Shown here one piece after another: positions 1 to 7,025 of a stretch of 11,841 nt of DNA (its first letter is position 1; every line of letters starts with the position of its first letter). Origin of the DNA: an uncultured Agitococcus sp. (GTDB taxonomy: Bacteria; Pseudomonadota; Gammaproteobacteria; Pseudomonadales; Moraxellaceae); contig NZ_CALETI010000100.1 in NCBI RefSeq assembly GCF_937920075.1, forward strand, positions 1 to 11,841, written 5' to 3'. Both the position numbers and the translations under genes were made by a program. The notes beneath the pieces are model-generated. The model was not told the DNA's origin. It did no database searches and saw only the letters and a program-made list of their open reading frames with translations.

Positions 1-333
1 GCTACTAATTTCACTCAACTTTAAAAAATTATCTTGCACGCGATAATTAGCCATTAAACGATTACAGCCCGTACTTCCTTTAATGCGCTTGCCTGTTGAT
101 TGAAAATTTAAAAATGCACCATCTTGAATTTGATTGGCATTTAAACTTTTGGTTAAAGCCGTTAATTGCCACATAGTATCTTCCAAGCCAACTATTTGCT
201 TGTCGGTCAAAATAACCTGTGCAGGAATGATGGGTTCGGGTGTTGGTTTGGTAAAACGCGGATCAGGCGTGGGGGTAGTGCTACATGCCGCTAAGGTTAA
301 CAACACTGTACTGACAATAACTTTTAAAAACAC
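1..333 (-). CDS. META-domain (HslJ-like) lipoprotein, partial (3' end outside window)
   Basis: I translated 111 codons from a GTG at 333 to the window edge. The first 17 residues form a lipoprotein signal: a hydrophobic stretch (VIVSTVLLTLAAC) ending in a lipobox LAA|C with Cys17 as the probable lipidated residue. A Pro/Thr-rich linker follows (about 19-37). Then comes the start of a META/DUF306 domain: W55 in 'MWQLTAL', 'GAFLNF' at 72-77, and the hallmark GSTGCNRLMANY at 86-97. Family members include E. coli HslJ, linked to heat and novobiocin tolerance; the biochemical role is poorly defined. The GTG start is supported by AAGGA seven bases upstream and by the signal peptide beginning there. 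It lies 21 bp after the tilS stop on the same strand, so it is probably the last or a late gene of the dnaE operon. It is likely anchored in a membrane, facing the periplasm. The domain is confident; the function is not. Confidence 0.8.
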   Translation of the reverse strand, partial: MFLKVIVSTVLLTLAACSTTPTPDPRFTKPTPEPIIPAQVILTDKQIVGLEDTMWQLTALTKSLNANQIQDGAFLNFQSTGKRIKGSTGCNRLMANYRVQDNFLKLSEISS

Positions 334-354
334 AATAATTTCCTTTGGAAAATT

Positions 355-1638
355 TTAATTAGCAAACTCAGCCGCCACCCAATAGCCCCAAACAATGGCT
401 AATTGCTGATTGATATAGATTAACGGAATACGTTCCCTTTGCCATGTGGGAACACCTTCGGCTTGTAACAGTTTTTTTAAATCATGGTGATGTTGTCGCC
501 CTACAGGCCGAATTTTTTCACCACCTTGCCGATAAGCAATACTAATTTGCCCTGTTTGCCAATATTCCGCTTTTATCAAAGCCTGTATTTGTTGAGGCTC
601 AATAAGCTCGCCTGTTGCTAATTGTATGGCTTGCTGTTTGTTAATCCATTTTTGCTCATCACGATTAAAGTTGGTTAATGGTGACATGGCAAACAATTGT
701 TGTCGATAACGACGTACCTCGACATGAGGCCAATAGTACATCGGTTGTGCATCTTCTTTAGCCAAGCACACTTCTGTCCATAATTTCGCTAACTGTTGAT
801 AGTCAGGCAAATTAAAGCCTAATTGTTGTAGCCAATAGCGCAATACATTATGACGTCTCGCGTCTGACAACTGGGCTAAGCGCGTAATATTTAACGAATT
901 GGCTTGATCTTTAACTTGCTGATAATCCATTTCAGCTAAATCTTGTAATAATTGCTCAGCTTCTTGCAAACGTTGACTGGCCGCACTCACTCGCTCAACG
1001 GTTTGTGGCCAACGCTGTTGCAACGTAGAAATCACCTGATGACGCAAATAATTACGGTTTAAACGTTCATCCGTATTGGAGTCATCCTCAATCCAGTTTA
1101 ATTGACGTTGTTGGGCATAGGCTAAAATTTGGCTTTTATTAACCGTCAATAAAGGCCGCCATGCGGGAATCGTTAATCGATTAAATGGCACAACATTGCT
1201 ATCTTTCATCGCCGCCAAGCCTGTTACACCTGAGCCACGCATTAGACGCAATAAAAAAGTTTCGGCTTGATCTTGTTGATGATGAGCTAATAACAACACA
1301 TCCCCTATCACTAACTCTTGGTTAATGGCTTGATAACGTGCTTGGCGAGCGGCATCTTCTAGACTAGCTTGTTGTTGGTTAACGCTGACTCGTTTAATGA
1401 CATAGTCCACGTTATAAGCTTGAGCAACTTGCTCAACGTGATTCGCCCAATCATTAGCATATTGGCTTAAACCATGATGCACATGAATAATTTTAATTGG
1501 ACGTTGGTGAAGTTGTTGTACTTGCACAACCATATCTAATAAAACGTGCGAGTCAACGCCACCACTATAAGCGATGACTAAACGTTGGATGTTTGGGTTT
1601 AGGTGTTGGGTGAGAAATTTTGTAACCGTAGATAGCAT
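355..1638 (-). CDS. tilS: tRNA(Ile)-lysidine synthase TilS
   Basis: TilS ligates lysine to C34 of tRNA-Ile2 (anticodon CAU) using ATP, making lysidine so that the tRNA reads AUA and is charged with Ile instead of Met. It is usually essential and cytosolic. The 427 residues match the family length (E. coli about 430). The N-type PP-loop ATP site SGGVDS is at 25-30, and the TilS signature DDSNTDERLNRNYLRHQVI follows near 185-205. The C-terminal half has the substrate-binding and TilS-C regions, including 'GGEKIRPVGRQHHHDLKKLL'. The ATG start directly follows the toxin stop (TAA|ATG). No Shine-Dalgarno is visible in the preceding bases (ctggtttagtacctaa), so translation probably relies on termination-reinitiation from the upstream toxin gene. 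AUA codons do occur in this AT-rich window, so the enzyme is needed. Identification is secure. Confidence 0.96.
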   Translation of the reverse strand: MLSTVTKFLTQHLNPNIQRLVIAYSGGVDSHVLLDMVVQVQQLHQRPIKIIHVHHGLSQYANDWANHVEQVAQAYNVDYVIKRVSVNQQQASLEDAARQARYQAINQELVIGDVLLLAHHQQDQAETFLLRLMRGSGVTGLAAMKDSNVVPFNRLTIPAWRPLLTVNKSQILAYAQQRQLNWIEDDSNTDERLNRNYLRHQVISTLQQRWPQTVERVSAASQRLQEAEQLLQDLAEMDYQQVKDQANSLNITRLAQLSDARRHNVLRYWLQQLGFNLPDYQQLAKLWTEVCLAKEDAQPMYYWPHVEVRRYRQQLFAMSPLTNFNRDEQKWINKQQAIQLATGELIEPQQIQALIKAEYWQTGQISIAYRQGGEKIRPVGRQHHHDLKKLLQAEGVPTWQRERIPLIYINQQLAIVWGYWVAAEFAN

Positions 1639-2064
1639 TTAGGTACTAAACCAGTTGCTAATTTTTAAATCTTCAATCATTCGATAATCTTGCAGATTAC
1701 GCGTAACCAATGTTAAGTTGTGGCTTATGGCAATTGCTGCTATTTGTCCATCAACAAAAGGTATAATTTGGCCTTTAGCCTGAGCTATACTGCGTAACTC
1801 GGCGTGACATTTTGCTGCAACATCATCATAAGGCAAAATAGTTAAGGTACTCACCACATTTTCTAAATACTTTTTAACCATTTCTTTGCGCTTCCCATCA
1901 GGCAAACGCAACAATCCATAATTAAGTTCATGCCATACTGGTGCAGCTATCGCTATTTGATAACTATACAATGTTAAATTATTTATCACGTTGCTATCAG
2001 GAATTGGTTTAATAGCCTCAGAAATAATATTGGTATCCAGTAACCATTTTATCGCTGTCACCAT
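1639..2064 (-). CDS. VapC-type PIN-domain ribonuclease toxin
   Basis: This 141-residue protein is a single PIN domain. Family knowledge: VapC toxins are Mg/Mn-dependent endoribonucleases, several of which cut tRNA anticodon loops or the 23S sarcin-ricin loop, and they are inhibited by the antitoxin encoded with them. The acidic active-site set is visible: D10 in 'LLDTNIISE', E46 in 'WHELNYG', D105 in 'PFVDGQIAA', and the terminal 'TRNLQDY' (N123, D126). The active site looks intact, so nothing suggests decay. The start ATG overlaps the antitoxin stop by 7 bases (ATGGTGA), the usual coupling in these modules; a GTG one codon later is possible. Its stop codon touches the tilS start. The target RNA cannot be told from sequence. 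It sits inside the dnaE-accA-tilS run, where E. coli carries other genes, so it was probably gained by transfer. Confidence 0.9.
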   Translation of the reverse strand: MVTAIKWLLDTNIISEAIKPIPDSNVINNLTLYSYQIAIAAPVWHELNYGLLRLPDGKRKEMVKKYLENVVSTLTILPYDDVAAKCHAELRSIAQAKGQIIPFVDGQIAAIAISHNLTLVTRNLQDYRMIEDLKISNWFST

Positions 2065-2330
2065 GAAAAGTCTCGACCTTGCTCAGGACTACGAGTTTGG
2101 GTAAATATATCGTCATCTATTAGCAGATCTTGAGCATAACTATCACGCCATGCCTGCAAGCGTTCAGCAAAATTTATTTGATTTTGTGTCTGTTGATAAT
2201 CATGTATTGACAATAACACGGCTTTAACTTTGCCATGACTAGAAATAAATACAGGCTGATGCTGACGTTCTGCTTCAGCAATCGCTTGCGACAAATGTAG
2301 TTTGGCTTGAGATAATGATAAAGCTAACAT
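2058..2330 (-). CDS. Phd/YefM-family antitoxin
   Basis: This 90-residue protein has the Phd/YefM layout. The N-terminal DNA-binding and dimer part (about 1-47) contains 'LSQAKLHLSQAIAEAERQ', then 'QPVFISSHGKVKAVLLSIHDY', the typical beta-strand block of the family. A variable helical and acidic tail (about 55-90) would wrap the toxin; it ends in 'PEQGRDFSW', an ending I associate with antitoxins paired with PIN toxins. It probably neutralises the downstream VapC-type toxin and autoregulates transcription as a complex. A strong AGGAG at 2338-2342 lies seven bases before the ATG, directly after the accA stop. This good site contrasts with the absent one at tilS and would favour antitoxin production. 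Antitoxin-first order and the 7-base overlap with the toxin are standard. The family call is confident; the exact subfamily is not. Confidence 0.9.
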   Translation of the reverse strand: MLALSLSQAKLHLSQAIAEAERQHQPVFISSHGKVKAVLLSIHDYQQTQNQINFAERLQAWRDSYAQDLLIDDDIFTQTRSPEQGRDFSW

Positions 2331-2331
2331 T

Positions 2332-2373
2332 TACGTTCTCCTCTACAAAATTCCATAACTCATAATACGTTCT
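2332..2373 (-). promoter_or_regulatory. Direct repeat AGAACGTA flanking the antitoxin ribosome binding site (possible operator)
   Basis: On the minus strand AGAACGTA occurs twice, at 2373-2366 (inside the accA end) and 2339-2332 (overlapping the antitoxin AGGAG and reaching to within one base of its ATG). The spacing is 34 bp start to start, a little over three helical turns. Phd/YefM antitoxins bind repeated sites at their own promoter, so this could be an operator for an internal promoter; TATTAT just downstream of the first copy resembles a -10 box. An 8-bp repeat in about 100 bp can occur by chance, so this is tentative. Confidence 0.25.
2338..2342 (-). promoter_or_regulatory. Strong ribosome binding site of the antitoxin
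   Basis: AGGAG (minus strand) is seven bases upstream of the antitoxin ATG at 2330 and directly follows the accA TAG at 2343-2345. It is the strongest such site in the minus-strand run and fixes the antitoxin start. Confidence 0.75.
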
Positions 2374-3296
2374 AAACGACGCTCACATAAAGTTTTTTCG
2401 TCCATACCACGTAAACGTTTGAGCTGTTTCACTAAGGTTTTACGCAAGGTATCAGCCATTAAAATAGGGTCACGATGTGCGCCACCCAAGGGCTCAGATA
2501 CCAATTCGTCAACAAAACCTAATTGTTGTAAACGTGGTGCGGTTAAGCCCATTGCTTCGGCAGCAGCAGCGGCTTTGTCGGGGGTTTTCCATAAAATGGC
2601 AGCGCATCCTTCGGGTGAAATTACCGAATAGACGCTATATTGCAACATCACTAAAGCATCACCAACACCAATCGCCAATGCACCACCTGAACCACCTTCA
2701 CCAATGACGGTACAAATAATCGGTACTTTTAAACGTGACATCACAGCTAAATTTTTAGCAATCGCTTCACTTTGGCCACGCTCTTCGGCTTGAATACCTG
2801 GATAAGCACCTGGTGTATCAATAAAAGTAAAAATCGGTAATTTAAAACGTTCGGCCATTTCCATTAAACGCAAGGCTTTACGATAGCCTTCAGGGTTAGG
2901 CATACCAAAATTACGCTTGCTGCGTTCACGCACATCACGTCCTTTTTGATGGCCAATTACCATGACAGGTTCACCTTGAAAACGGGCTAAACCACCAACA
3001 ATTGCCGCATCATCAGCAAAGGTACGATCACCATGCAACTCATCAAAATCGGTAAACAAATGCTCAATATAATCTAAGGTATAAGGGCGTTTTGGATGAC
3101 GTGCTAATTGAGTCACTTGGGCAGCATTTAAATTAGCAAAGATTTGCTCGGTCATTGACAAGCTTTTTTGTTCTAAACGTCGAATCTCATCGCCTAATTG
3201 CAAAGAGCTATTGCTGTTAGCTAAGGCTTGTAAACCTTGAATCTGCCCTTCTAATTCGGCAATCGGTTGCTCAAAATCCAAATAATTTGGGTTCAT
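2343..3296 (-). CDS. accA: Acetyl-CoA carboxylase carboxyltransferase subunit alpha AccA
   Basis: AccA pairs with AccD in an A2D2 carboxyltransferase that moves CO2 from carboxybiotin on AccB to acetyl-CoA, giving malonyl-CoA for fatty-acid synthesis in the cytosol. The length is 317 residues (E. coli 319). An N-terminal helical part (1-80) with 'LDFEQPIAELEGQIQ' precedes the crotonase-like core. 'HPKRPYTLDYIE' is near 67-78, 'VIGHQKGRDVRERSKRNFG' at 113-131, 'TPGAYPGIQAEERGQ' at 161-175, and the oxyanion-forming glycine loop GEGGSGGALAIG at 199-210. The zinc-binding AccD partner is not in this window. It starts 13 bp after the dnaE stop with only a weak GGAA upstream, consistent with co-translation in an operon. 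The dnaE-accA pair is conserved in gammaproteobacteria. Nothing looks damaged. Confidence 0.97.
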   Translation of the reverse strand: MNPNYLDFEQPIAELEGQIQGLQALANSNSSLQLGDEIRRLEQKSLSMTEQIFANLNAAQVTQLARHPKRPYTLDYIEHLFTDFDELHGDRTFADDAAIVGGLARFQGEPVMVIGHQKGRDVRERSKRNFGMPNPEGYRKALRLMEMAERFKLPIFTFIDTPGAYPGIQAEERGQSEAIAKNLAVMSRLKVPIICTVIGEGGSGGALAIGVGDALVMLQYSVYSVISPEGCAAILWKTPDKAAAAAEAMGLTAPRLQQLGFVDELVSEPLGGAHRDPILMADTLRKTLVKQLKRLRGMDEKTLCERRLERIMSYGIL

Positions 3297-3309
3297 GTAA
3301 ATGTTCCAA

Positions 3310-6300
3310 TTAATACACTAAACGCACTGCTTGCGTACCATAAACTTGTTTTAAGCGTTTTAACAAGTCATCGTGCGGATAAATACGCCAATTTGAGCCA
3401 CACTGTAACACAGCCGTCGCACTGCTATGCTGACAACGTAAACTCAAGTTTATGCCTTTTTGTTCGCCATTGGGTAAAAAGCGTAATAATAACTGTTTTA
3501 ATTCTTGGACAGCAGCTCCTGATAAATTATTTATCGCTAATGCTAATTCAAGACTACGAATACTATTTAAACGAGCGTCTAACAAAGAATAAACTTTTTT
3601 GCCTGTGACTCGTAAACCGCCTTTAAATTCATCAGGGCTAACTTCGGCATCTAAAATAATGACATTATCAACGACTAACAACTGTTTAACTTGTTCGTAT
3701 AATTCACCAAAGACACTGGCTTCCACCCGACCACTACGGTCATCTAATAATAAAATGGCTCGAGTACCACGCGGCCCTTTAAAGATGCGTACATCCATAA
3801 TCAAGCCTGTGATGGTGATACTTTGACCACGACGGGTTGGCTGCAAATCACACAATTTACAGGCAACATGGCGTTTTAACTCATCATAATATTGGTCAAT
3901 CGGATGACCTGTTAAATATAAGCCAAGGGTGTCTTTTTCACCTTGTAAACGTTCGTCATCTGTCCACACTAAAGCCGAAATATATTGATTATTGGGTGTT
4001 GCTTCAACGACTTCACCAAACAGGTCCATCATCCCTGCATTTTGATTACGATTTTGCTGTTCCGCCGCTTTAACTGCTTCACTCAAGGTGGCCATAATTG
4101 AGGCACGATGAACACCACTCATGTTGTCCATTGCCCCTGCTTTAATCAACGCTTCAAGGGTACGCTTATTGGCTTTACGCAAATCAATACGCCGGCAAAA
4201 ATCAAATAAGTCCTTAAAGTCGCCCTCTTTACGCGCGGCAATAATCGACTCAATTGGCCCTTCACCCACACCTTTAATTGCCCCTAAACCATAAACAATG
4301 GTTTCGTTAAGTGGCACAAATTTATAATTAGAATGATTGACATCGGGTGAGACAATCGGCAGCCCCATGGTGCGGCATTCTTCAATAAAGGTCACGACAT
4401 TGTCGGTGTTGTGCATCTCAGCAGAAAGTACCGCGGCCATAAATTCGGCAGGATAATGTTGTTTTAACCATGCCGTTTGATAAGACACTAAAGCATAAGC
4501 CGCCGAGTGTGATTTGTTAAAACCATAACCCGCAAATTTTTCCATCAAATCAAAGATATGACCAGCAAGGTCGGCATCAATGCCTTTGCCTGTTGCCCCT
4601 GCCATAAATTTAACGCGCTCTTTGGCCATTTCTTCAGGTTTCTTTTTACCCATCGCTCGACGCAACATATCCGCGCCACCGAGCGAGTATCCTGCCATTT
4701 CCTGAGCAATTTGCATGACCTGTTCTTGATAAACAATAACGCCATAAGTGGGTTTTAAGATTGGCTCTAAACAGTCATGTTGATAGGTTTCGTCAGGGTA
4801 CGCCACCTTAGCGCGGCCATGTTTACGGTTACAGAAGTCATCAACCATGCCCGATTCCAATGGGCCAGGGCGATACAAAGCCACCAAGGCGATAATATCT
4901 TCAAAACAAGACGGTTTAAGCTTTTTTAACAGCTCTTTCATACCGCGCGATTCCAACTGGAACACAGCGGTAGTACGCCCCTCTTGTAATAATTGATAGG
5001 TTTTATAGTCATCTAAGGGAATATTATTAATATCCAATGGCTCTTGGCCAAGGGCTTGGCGTTTGGCATTAATATTTACCAACGCCCAATCAATAATCGT
5101 TAAAGTACGCAAACCCAAAAAGTCGAACTTGACTAAGCCAACCTGTTCAACGTCATCTTTATCAAACTGACTAACCCACTTTCCTTCTTCATCACAATAA
5201 ACGGCGGTAAAATCGGTCAACTTCCCAGGTGCAATCAATACACCACCCGCGTGTTTACCCACTCCGCGCGTAATGCCTTCTAGCTTTAATGCCATTTCCC
5301 AAATTTCGTTGGCATCTTCATAATCACGCTCGCTAGGATTACTTAACAAATCATTGAGCAAGGCTTCTTCTTTACGCGCCTCTTCGAGTGAAATCCCCGG
5401 TGTTTTTGGAATTAATTTAGAAATTCTATCGGCCAAACCATACGATTTACTTTGCACTCTCGCAACATCTCGTACCACCGCTTTGGCGGCCATCGTACCA
5501 AAAGTAATAATTTGCGAAACCGCTTCACGACCATAGTGATTGGCCACATAATCAATCACGCGGTCTCGACCATCCATACAAAAGTCGATATCAAAGTCAG
5601 GCATCGACACCCGTTCTGGATTCAAAAAACGCTCAAAGAGCAAATCATATTTTAAGGGGTCTAAGTCGGTAATTTTGAGCGAATAGGCCACCAAAGAACC
5701 AGCCCCCGAACCACGACCCGGCCCAACAGGGACACCGTTATTTTTTGCCCATGCAATAAAGTCCATCACAATCAAAAAGTAACCAGGGAAACCCATTTGA
5801 TTGATAATTTTTAACTCAAAGTCTAAGCGGTCATGATAAATTTTATATTGCTGTTCGTAGTTTGGTTGCGTTTTATCTAATAAACTCAGTAAACGCTCTT
5901 CTAAACCTTCACGCGAAATTTGGATGAAAAACTCATCCATCGTCATGCCTTCAGGGATAGGATAATTGGGCAAAAAACTTTTACCCAAACGTAAACCCAC
6001 CGAGCAACGTTTGGCAATTTCTAGGGTATTTGCAATCGCTTCGGGAATATCACTAAACAGCTCAATCATTTGTTCGGGCGTTTTGAGATACTGCTCTACA
6101 CTATAATCACGCGGGCGTTTGGGATCACCCAACACATAACCTTGGGCAATACACACCCGTACTTCATGCGCCTCAAAATCATCAGGCGTTAAAAAGCGTA
6201 CATCATTGGTTGCCACCACAGGACAATCGGTTTTTGTCGCTAAATCAACCGCCGCATGGACAAAGGCTTCGTCACCTGTACGACCTGTACGTTGTAATTC

Positions 6301-6786
6301 TAAGTATAATCGATCGGTAAAAATGCTTTGCCACTGCTGCAACACAGGAATAGCCGAACTGGCATCTGCACCTAACAACAACGAACCGACATAACTTTGT
6401 TTGCCTAATAAAACAATTAAGCCTACTTGGTTTTGCTCAAGCCATTCCCGTTGCACAATCGCTTTGCCTAATTGCTGCCCCTGAATAAAACTTTGGGAAA
6501 TCACTTCAATTAAATTAAAATAGCCTTTTTCATTCATCGCCAAGACAGTGACGAGATAATGATTACCATTGTCTTCGGCCAGCCATAAATCTGCACCAAA
6601 AATCGGCTTGACACCCTTACCTTGTGCCGCTTTATAAAACTTTACCAAACCATAAAAATTACTTAAATCCGTCAACGCCAAAGCGGGCATATTGGCTTTT
6701 TGACACGCTTTGACGGCATCACCAATGCGTACGATAGAATCTACCAAGGAAAATTCACTGTGTAAGCGCAAATGGACAAAGCTCAT
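3310..6786 (-). CDS. dnaE: DNA polymerase III subunit alpha DnaE
   Basis: This is the catalytic subunit of the replicative polymerase III core, working with the proofreading and clamp subunits. Its 1158 residues nearly equal the E. coli length (1160). Order: PHP domain at 1-270 starting 'FVHLRLHSEFS', then the polymerase palm, with the metal-binding aspartates D397 and D399 in MPDFDIDF and D555 in 'VKFDFLG', equivalent to E. coli D401, D403 and D555. 'GPGRGSGAGSLVAY' is at 356-368. A beta-clamp-binding peptide MMDLF is at 919-923, and an OB fold spans about 988-1065 ('SITITGLIMDVRIFKGPRGT'). The ATG at 6786 is the first start after an in-frame TAA. The N-terminus aligns with the family, so the start is firm although there is no Shine-Dalgarno; the bases before it read ACCTCCTTT, the anti-Shine-Dalgarno itself. 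It is the first gene of the minus-strand run. Confidence 0.97.
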   Translation of the reverse strand: MSFVHLRLHSEFSLVDSIVRIGDAVKACQKANMPALALTDLSNFYGLVKFYKAAQGKGVKPIFGADLWLAEDNGNHYLVTVLAMNEKGYFNLIEVISQSFIQGQQLGKAIVQREWLEQNQVGLIVLLGKQSYVGSLLLGADASSAIPVLQQWQSIFTDRLYLELQRTGRTGDEAFVHAAVDLATKTDCPVVATNDVRFLTPDDFEAHEVRVCIAQGYVLGDPKRPRDYSVEQYLKTPEQMIELFSDIPEAIANTLEIAKRCSVGLRLGKSFLPNYPIPEGMTMDEFFIQISREGLEERLLSLLDKTQPNYEQQYKIYHDRLDFELKIINQMGFPGYFLIVMDFIAWAKNNGVPVGPGRGSGAGSLVAYSLKITDLDPLKYDLLFERFLNPERVSMPDFDIDFCMDGRDRVIDYVANHYGREAVSQIITFGTMAAKAVVRDVARVQSKSYGLADRISKLIPKTPGISLEEARKEEALLNDLLSNPSERDYEDANEIWEMALKLEGITRGVGKHAGGVLIAPGKLTDFTAVYCDEEGKWVSQFDKDDVEQVGLVKFDFLGLRTLTIIDWALVNINAKRQALGQEPLDINNIPLDDYKTYQLLQEGRTTAVFQLESRGMKELLKKLKPSCFEDIIALVALYRPGPLESGMVDDFCNRKHGRAKVAYPDETYQHDCLEPILKPTYGVIVYQEQVMQIAQEMAGYSLGGADMLRRAMGKKKPEEMAKERVKFMAGATGKGIDADLAGHIFDLMEKFAGYGFNKSHSAAYALVSYQTAWLKQHYPAEFMAAVLSAEMHNTDNVVTFIEECRTMGLPIVSPDVNHSNYKFVPLNETIVYGLGAIKGVGEGPIESIIAARKEGDFKDLFDFCRRIDLRKANKRTLEALIKAGAMDNMSGVHRASIMATLSEAVKAAEQQNRNQNAGMMDLFGEVVEATPNNQYISALVWTDDERLQGEKDTLGLYLTGHPIDQYYDELKRHVACKLCDLQPTRRGQSITITGLIMDVRIFKGPRGTRAILLLDDRSGRVEASVFGELYEQVKQLLVVDNVIILDAEVSPDEFKGGLRVTGKKVYSLLDARLNSIRSLELALAINNLSGAAVQELKQLLLRFLPNGEQKGINLSLRCQHSSATAVLQCGSNWRIYPHDDLLKRLKQVYGTQAVRLVY

Positions 6787-6795
6787 AAAGGAGGT
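6787..6795 (+). promoter_or_regulatory. Perfect Shine-Dalgarno on the plus strand (anti-SD copy in the dnaE leader)
   Basis: AAAGGAGGT abuts the dnaE start codon on the opposite strand and lies six bases before an ATG at 6802 on the plus strand. It is fully complementary to the conserved 3' tail of 16S rRNA. Read in the dnaE direction the same bases are ACCTCCTTT. The pattern itself is certain; its use is not. Confidence 0.45.
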
Positions 6796-6801
6796 CTCGG
6801 T

Positions 6802-6870
6802 ATGAAAAATGCGAATGCTAAAGTTATTAAATTAATGAATCATCTATTAGAAAGAATCAGCGCAAATTAA
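6802..6870 (+). CDS. Possible 22-residue small protein, divergent from dnaE
   Basis: ATG at 6802 opens a 22-codon frame ending in TAA, with a second stop codon directly after. The perfect AAAGGAGGT upstream is the main support; such a site is rare by chance. The peptide begins MKNANAKVIKLMNHLLER; it is basic (net about +3) and its V8, I9, L11, M12, L15, L16 and I19 could form one face of an amphipathic helix. I do not recognise it. Its promoter would have to lie within the dnaE 5' coding end; TTGACG at 6710-6715 and TAGAAT at 6735-6740 are there but 19 bp apart, which is poor. Translation would make a transcript antisense to the dnaE leader. It could equally be a chance arrangement. Confidence 0.3.
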   Translation: MKNANAKVIKLMNHLLERISAN

Positions 6871-6909
6871 TAAAGTACGGTATTATTTTCTAAGGTCAAA
6901 ATAGTACGC

Positions 6910-6938
6910 GAAAATCATCAATCAGACAATTTTTGTGA
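6910..6938 (-). promoter_or_regulatory. dnaE: Possible dnaE promoter
   Basis: On the minus strand TTGTCT and TACTAT are separated by exactly 17 bp, each matching four of six consensus bases, about 120 bp upstream of the dnaE ATG. It is the best sigma-70-like pair I found in the region, but it is weak and unconfirmed. Confidence 0.25.
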
Positions 6939-6946
6939 CTATTATT

Positions 6947-6987
6947 TAGGACTTACGCACTAATTTCGGTGAAAAACCTAAGTCCTA
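6947..6987. repeat. Perfect 9-bp inverted repeat TAGGACTTA...TAAGTCCTA
   Basis: TAGGACTTA at 6947-6955 is mirrored by TAAGTCCTA at 6979-6987, with 23 bases between. An inner CAC (6958-6960) and GTG (6969-6971) could extend the structure. There is no T-run after it, so it is not a typical terminator. It may be a short mobile-element remnant, since ends reading AGGACTTACGCA resemble insertion-sequence termini I have seen described, or a folded leader for the phosphoesterase. No other copy is in this window. Confidence 0.55.
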
Positions 6988-7025
6988 TATTAAAACTCGA
7001 CAACAACAACTATTTGATCACAACC

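Noticed and set aside
134..358. Open frame on the plus strand opposite the META lipoprotein
   Set aside because: It is antisense to a recognisable lipoprotein and META domain, and its own product shows no family features.
3267..6394. Several plus-strand frames of 60-113 codons opposite dnaE and accA, plus a minus-strand frame at 4545-4745
   Set aside because: They are all shadows of strongly conserved dnaE/accA coding sequence, with no ribosome binding sites or recognisable domains.
6700..6705. Consensus TTGACA on the plus strand inside dnaE
   Set aside because: No -10-like sequence occurs at 16-18 bp, so it is probably chance within coding sequence.
6969..7025. N-terminal extension of the phosphoesterase from GTG 6969
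   Set aside because: It would bury the signal peptide 19 residues in, overlaps the inverted repeat, and has no ribosome binding site.
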